Shown: positions 60,892 through 64,000 of the stretch, piece after piece
Position numbering within the stretch: the stretch's first letter is position 1
How the letters are laid out: every line of letters begins with the position of its first letter
NCBI GenBank assembly: GCA_009838965.1
Contig: VXQP01000081.1
Location: forward strand, 72,014-136,013
DNA length: 64,000 nucleotides
Source of the DNA: Chloroflexota bacterium
GTDB taxonomy: Bacteria > Chloroflexota > Dehalococcoidia > Lucifugimonadales > Australimonadaceae
Reading direction: 5' to 3'
Position numbers and translations under genes: made by a program
Notes under the pieces: model-generated
Databases searched by the model: none
The model's input: the letters and a program-made list of their open reading frames with translations, nothing else
What the model was told of the DNA's origin: nothing

Positions 60892-63800
60892 TCAGCTTGC
60901 CGATGCGGTATCCGGCGCGGGGGCAGGCTGCGAACGGCGGAAGAGCCTGTTCAGGAGCCTCGGTATGCTGTCGTTGAACAGCATGTAGACGATCGGCAGG
61001 ACGAGCAGGGTGAGCCCGGTGGAGCTCATCAGGCCGCCTATCACAACCGTCGCCAGTTCCGCGCTGATGATGCCGCCGCTGCCTTCGCTCGCCACTGCGA
61101 GCGGCAGGAGAGCGAAGCTGGTGGTGAGAGCGGTCATCAGGATGGGGCGCAGCCGCACTCGCGCGCCGGAGACCAGCGCATCGTAGACGGCCATCCCCCT
61201 GGCGCGCTGCTGCTCTACGAACGCGATGAGGACGATGGCGTTCGTCACGACGATGCCGATGAGCAGCAGCATTCCCATCATGGCGGGCAGCCCGAGCGAG
61301 CGCCCGGTTATGGCCAGCGAAACGAACACGCCGATCAGCGCGAGGGGCAGCGTCGTGATGATGACGAACGGGTTCCGCAGCGATCCGAGGCTGGCGACCA
61401 TGACGAGATAGACGAGGACGATGCCGACCGCCATGGAGATGAAGACAGCCTGGAAGCCTTCCGCGATGTCGGCGAAGATGCCGCCGCTCTCGACGCTGAC
61501 TCCCGGCGGGAGTTGCAGGGCATTGATCTTCTCCTGAACGAGGACCCCGACCGCCTGCGCGTCGTCTGAGATGATGTCACCGGTGATGCCGGCGGAGCGC
61601 ACGCCGTCGGTGCGGCTGATCTCGACAGGGCCCTCGCGCATGGCGAGTTCGGCTATCTCTCCGAGAGGCGCCGAGCCGACCTGTCCGGCGATGATGAGGG
61701 AGCCCACGCCGCTGAGCCCTCCGGAGGCGCGCGGGTCCCCGGCAACGACCACGTCGTACGTCCGGCCGTCTATCGTGACGGTCGTTACGGTCTGGCCGAT
61801 CAGGTACTGGCTGAGCTGGAAGGCGACCTGGCGCGTGGTGAGGCCGAGGAACGCGGCCTTCTCGGGGTCGACCTCTATCGCAACCTCGGGACGGGCCTGC
61901 GTCACGGTGTTCTCGACGTTGACGATGTCCTCGATGGCGCCGAGCGACGTGGCCAGATCGCGGGAGACGGCGGCGATGTCGTCGTAGTCCGGGCCGGTGA
62001 CGATGATGTCCACGCCGCCTGCCGGAGGACCGTCCACGAGCTCCGTGATGCTGACCACCTGTCCGGGTTTGTCGAGCTCCTCCCGGAGTATCCCGGCGAT
62101 GTCCTCCGGTGCGTCATCCCTGAGGGTGACGAAGAACTCGGCACGCCGGGCCTGTCCTCCACCTGAGAAGAAGCCGAACTCTGACGCGCCGATAGTCACC
62201 GAGTAGAGGTCGGAGACGTCGTTCAGCCGTTCTTCTATCTCGACGACTGCCGCGAGGGTTTGCTCTGGGGCGGTCCCCGGCGGCAGCGTGACCTCGATCT
62301 GCAGGCTGTCGGTTTCTCCACCGAACAGGTTGACGGGGATGACGGCCAGAAGGCCGAGGCTCGACAGCGTGATCAGGAAAGCGGCGAGCAGCGTGATGAG
62401 TCTGCGCCGCAACACCCAGCGCAGGATGGCGGTGTAGACGCGCTGCAAGGCGGTCTCCGGCAGCATCAACTCACCCTCGTCGCCCGCTCCCTCCGGGAGG
62501 TCGCCGGGGCGGAGGAGGTATGCGCCGAGGACTGGGACAGCGGTCAGCGCGACGAACAGCGACGCGATGAGCGCGAAGGTGACGGTGAGCGCGAAAGGCG
62601 AGAAGAACGCGCCGAAGAGGCCCGGGATGAACGCCAGCGGCAGGAAGACGACGACGGTGGTCAAGGTCGAAGCGAGGATGGCGGGGCCGACCTCCGTTGT
62701 GGCTTCCAGCGCGGCGCGCCACCGCTCGCGTCCGCCCTGGATGTGGCGGTAGACGTTCTCGAGCACGACGATGGAATCGTCCACGACGCGTCCCACGGAG
62801 ATAGCGAGTCCTCCAAACGTCATGAAGTTGAGCGTCATGTCCTGCGAGAACATCAGCAGGATGCCGGTCAGGATGCTCAGCGGGATAGAGAGCGCGATGA
62901 CCACGGTGGGGCGGAGCGTGTTGAAGAATCCACGCACCACCGTCGGCCGGATGGTGAACATGAAGGCGAAGACCACGGAAACGGCGAAGAAGAAGCCGAA
63001 TATCGCCTCCCTGGCTAGGGTGTCGATCTGACGCTGGATGTCGGGGCCCTGGTCCGAGACCACGATGATCTCAACATCCGCGGGGAGCCCTTCGATGTCG
63101 TCCAGCGCGTCGTTGACCGCGGTCGTCACGTCCACGGTGTTGGCGTCAGGTTGCTTGGTGATGGAGACGCCGATGCCGAGCTTGCCATTGGTGCGGTCGA
63201 TGCTGTCGGGCACCCCGTTACCGAGGGTGACGGTAGCGACATCGGCGAGACGCACGGCGCCTGTGGTTGCAGAGCCGCCGACGATGAGGTCCTCGATGTC
63301 CTCCACCGACTCCAGCGTGTGGGTCGTCTTGGCGATGACGGCCTGTGAGCCGTCGAAGATGACCCCGGCGGGAAGCGTCAGGTTGTTCTCGCTCAACGCG
63401 CCCGCGACCTGGAACAAGGGGATGTTGTTGGCCGCCATCTTTTCGGCGTCCACCGTGATGCGCACGCTGCGGTCCACGGTGCCGGCAAGCGAAACGTCCA
63501 TCACACCGTCGAGCCCGGAGATCTCCGGCACGATGCGCGACTGCACGATCTCCTGTATCTCCGGCAAGGGCCTGTCCGATATGACGCTGAACTGGATCAC
63601 CGGGAAGTCGTCCGGGTTGAAGCGCCCGACGTCTGGCTCCTGGACACCATCCGGGAAGTCGACCCCGCCCACGGCAGCCTCGATGGCTGACTGCGCTTCC
63701 GCCATGTCCGTGCCGTAGCGGAAGTTCGCGAATATCGCTGACCTGCCCTCGGACGAGGTGGACTGTATTGATTCGAGTTCCGGCGTATCGGAGATGGCGC

Positions 63801-64000
63801 GCTCGATGGGGTCAGTGATTGAGCGGACGACGGCCTCCGGGTCGGCGGAAGGGTAGGCGACGAACACCGCAACCAGCGGGAAATCTATCTGGGGGAATAG
63901 TTCAACCTGGAGCGAGCGATAGGCGCTCACACCCGAACCGAGGATAAGGATTATGGCAAGCACCGTCACGGTCGGGCGGCGCAGAGCCATCGACGTCAGG
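60892..64000 (-). CDS. RND-family efflux transporter permease (5' partial)
   Basis: A large RND pump of at least 1032 residues that reaches the window edge. ATG 63990 is the last available start, but codons before it stay open (LTS-MALRRPTVTVL), so the true start is probably outside. It has an N-terminal helix, two large periplasmic-type loops, and TM4 with the proton-relay pair GRVVDDSIVVLEN. The second repeat has GMLLLIGIVVTNAIVLIAF. RND pumps normally need a membrane-fusion and outer-membrane partner; none is in view, and the neighbour across the edge may be one. The substrate is unknown (drugs, metals or lipids). Confidence 0.93.
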   Translation of the reverse strand, partial: LTSMALRRPTVTVLAIILILGSGVSAYRSLQVELFPQIDFPLVAVFVAYPSADPEAVVRSITDPIERAISDTPELESIQSTSSEGRSAIFANFRYGTDMAEAQSAIEAAVGGVDFPDGVQEPDVGRFNPDDFPVIQFSVISDRPLPEIQEIVQSRIVPEISGLDGVMDVSLAGTVDRSVRITVDAEKMAANNIPLFQVAGALSENNLTLPAGVIFDGSQAVIAKTTHTLESVEDIEDLIVGGSATTGAVRLADVATVTLGNGVPDSIDRTNGKLGIGVSITKQPDANTVDVTTAVNDALDDIEGLPADVEIIVVSDQGPDIQRQIDTLAREAIFGFFFAVSVVFAFMFTIRPTVVRGFFNTLRPTVVIALSIPLSILTGILLMFSQDMTLNFMTFGGLAISVGRVVDDSIVVLENVYRHIQGGRERWRAALEATTEVGPAILASTLTTVVVFLPLAFIPGLFGAFFSPFALTVTFALIASLFVALTAVPVLGAYLLRPGDLPEGAGDEGELMLPETALQRVYTAILRWVLRRRLITLLAAFLITLSSLGLLAVIPVNLFGGETDSLQIEVTLPPGTAPEQTLAAVVEIEERLNDVSDLYSVTIGASEFGFFSGGGQARRAEFFVTLRDDAPEDIAGILREELDKPGQVVSITELVDGPPAGGVDIIVTGPDYDDIAAVSRDLATSLGAIEDIVNVENTVTQARPEVAIEVDPEKAAFLGLTTRQVAFQLSQYLIGQTVTTVTIDGRTYDVVVAGDPRASGGLSGVGSLIIAGQVGSAPLGEIAELAMREGPVEISRTDGVRSAGITGDIISDDAQAVGVLVQEKINALQLPPGVSVESGGIFADIAEGFQAVFISMAVGIVLVYLVMVASLGSLRNPFVIITTLPLALIGVFVSLAITGRSLGLPAMMGMLLLIGIVVTNAIVLIAFVEQQRARGMAVYDALVSGARVRLRPILMTALTTSFALLPLAVASEGSGGIISAELATVVIGGLMSSTGLTLLVLPIVYMLFNDSIPRLLNRLFRRSQPAPAPDTASAS

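Noticed and set aside
1-64000. tRNA, rRNA, transposase or integrase genes
   Set aside because: I looked through the intergenic gaps for T-loop and conserved rRNA sequences and through the ORF list for transposase or integrase motifs and saw none; short or unusual RNAs could be missed by eye.

Overview
The window is a dense, high-GC stretch of bacterial chromosome with about 55 protein-coding genes. It has no rRNA, tRNA or CRISPR array that I can see. Its family content is large and catabolic: two luciferase-like F420-type oxidoreductases, a DDN-type nitroreductase, a class III CoA-transferase, three amidohydrolases of the 'DxDxH' type, HyuA/HyuB, a tripartite tricarboxylate transporter, five MFS transporters and lipoproteins with Pro-Thr linkers. 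This resembles marine or sponge-associated SAR202-type Chloroflexota (Dehalococcoidia relatives). The assignment rests on gene content only; no marker gene is present to prove it.

Region 1 (2-10042, +) is a MoxR/DUF58/transglutaminase-type envelope operon. Its first gene, cut by the left edge, is a very large fusion of HEAT repeats, a transglutaminase core, many Ig-like modules, one membrane helix and a DUF4129-like tail. Region 2 (10039-18251) is a divergent carbon-metabolism block. A lipoprotein, an HpcH/HpaI aldolase and a ThDP enzyme lie on the minus strand; glycerate kinase, CoA-transferase, CitE-like lyase and an MFS transporter lie on the plus strand. Region 3 (18323-25321) holds a bicupin, a PL8-like polysaccharide lyase lipoprotein, F420-type redox enzymes, an isochorismatase-fold protein without its cysteine, and an alpha-carbonic anhydrase.

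Region 4 (25329-37727) is a catabolic island: tctB-tctA-tctC, amidohydrolases, hyuA-hyuB and an MBL-fold hydrolase. Region 5 (37728-43799) has two operons, each preceded by a clear palindrome: GlcG-like/Ldh2/quinone oxidoreductase, then cNMP-binding protein/D-aminoacylase/a D-2-hydroxyacid dehydrogenase-like protein without its catalytic Arg and His.

Region 6 (43835-46434) contains the most notable item. An apparently interrupted GrdB/PrdB-like gene is best read as a selenoprotein: an in-frame UGA sits in a UxxC motif and is followed at the expected distance by a hairpin with a GGUC loop (a bacterial SECIS). Region 7 (46448-55568) is accessory. It holds an AT-richer HNH endonuclease with an N-terminal EVE-like domain, ordinary genes (MFS, peptide-binding lipoprotein, SDR), a phage-like HTH pair with TGAGCA iterons, and an AT-richer three-gene cassette (unknown gene convergent with DUF488-DHH). 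Region 8 (55569-64000) has a GNAT, two MFS transporters, a haloalkane dehalogenase with all five catalytic residues, a methyltransferase and an RND efflux pump cut by the right edge. Degenerate intergenic repeats lie near 30.48, 51.3 and 60.8 kb.
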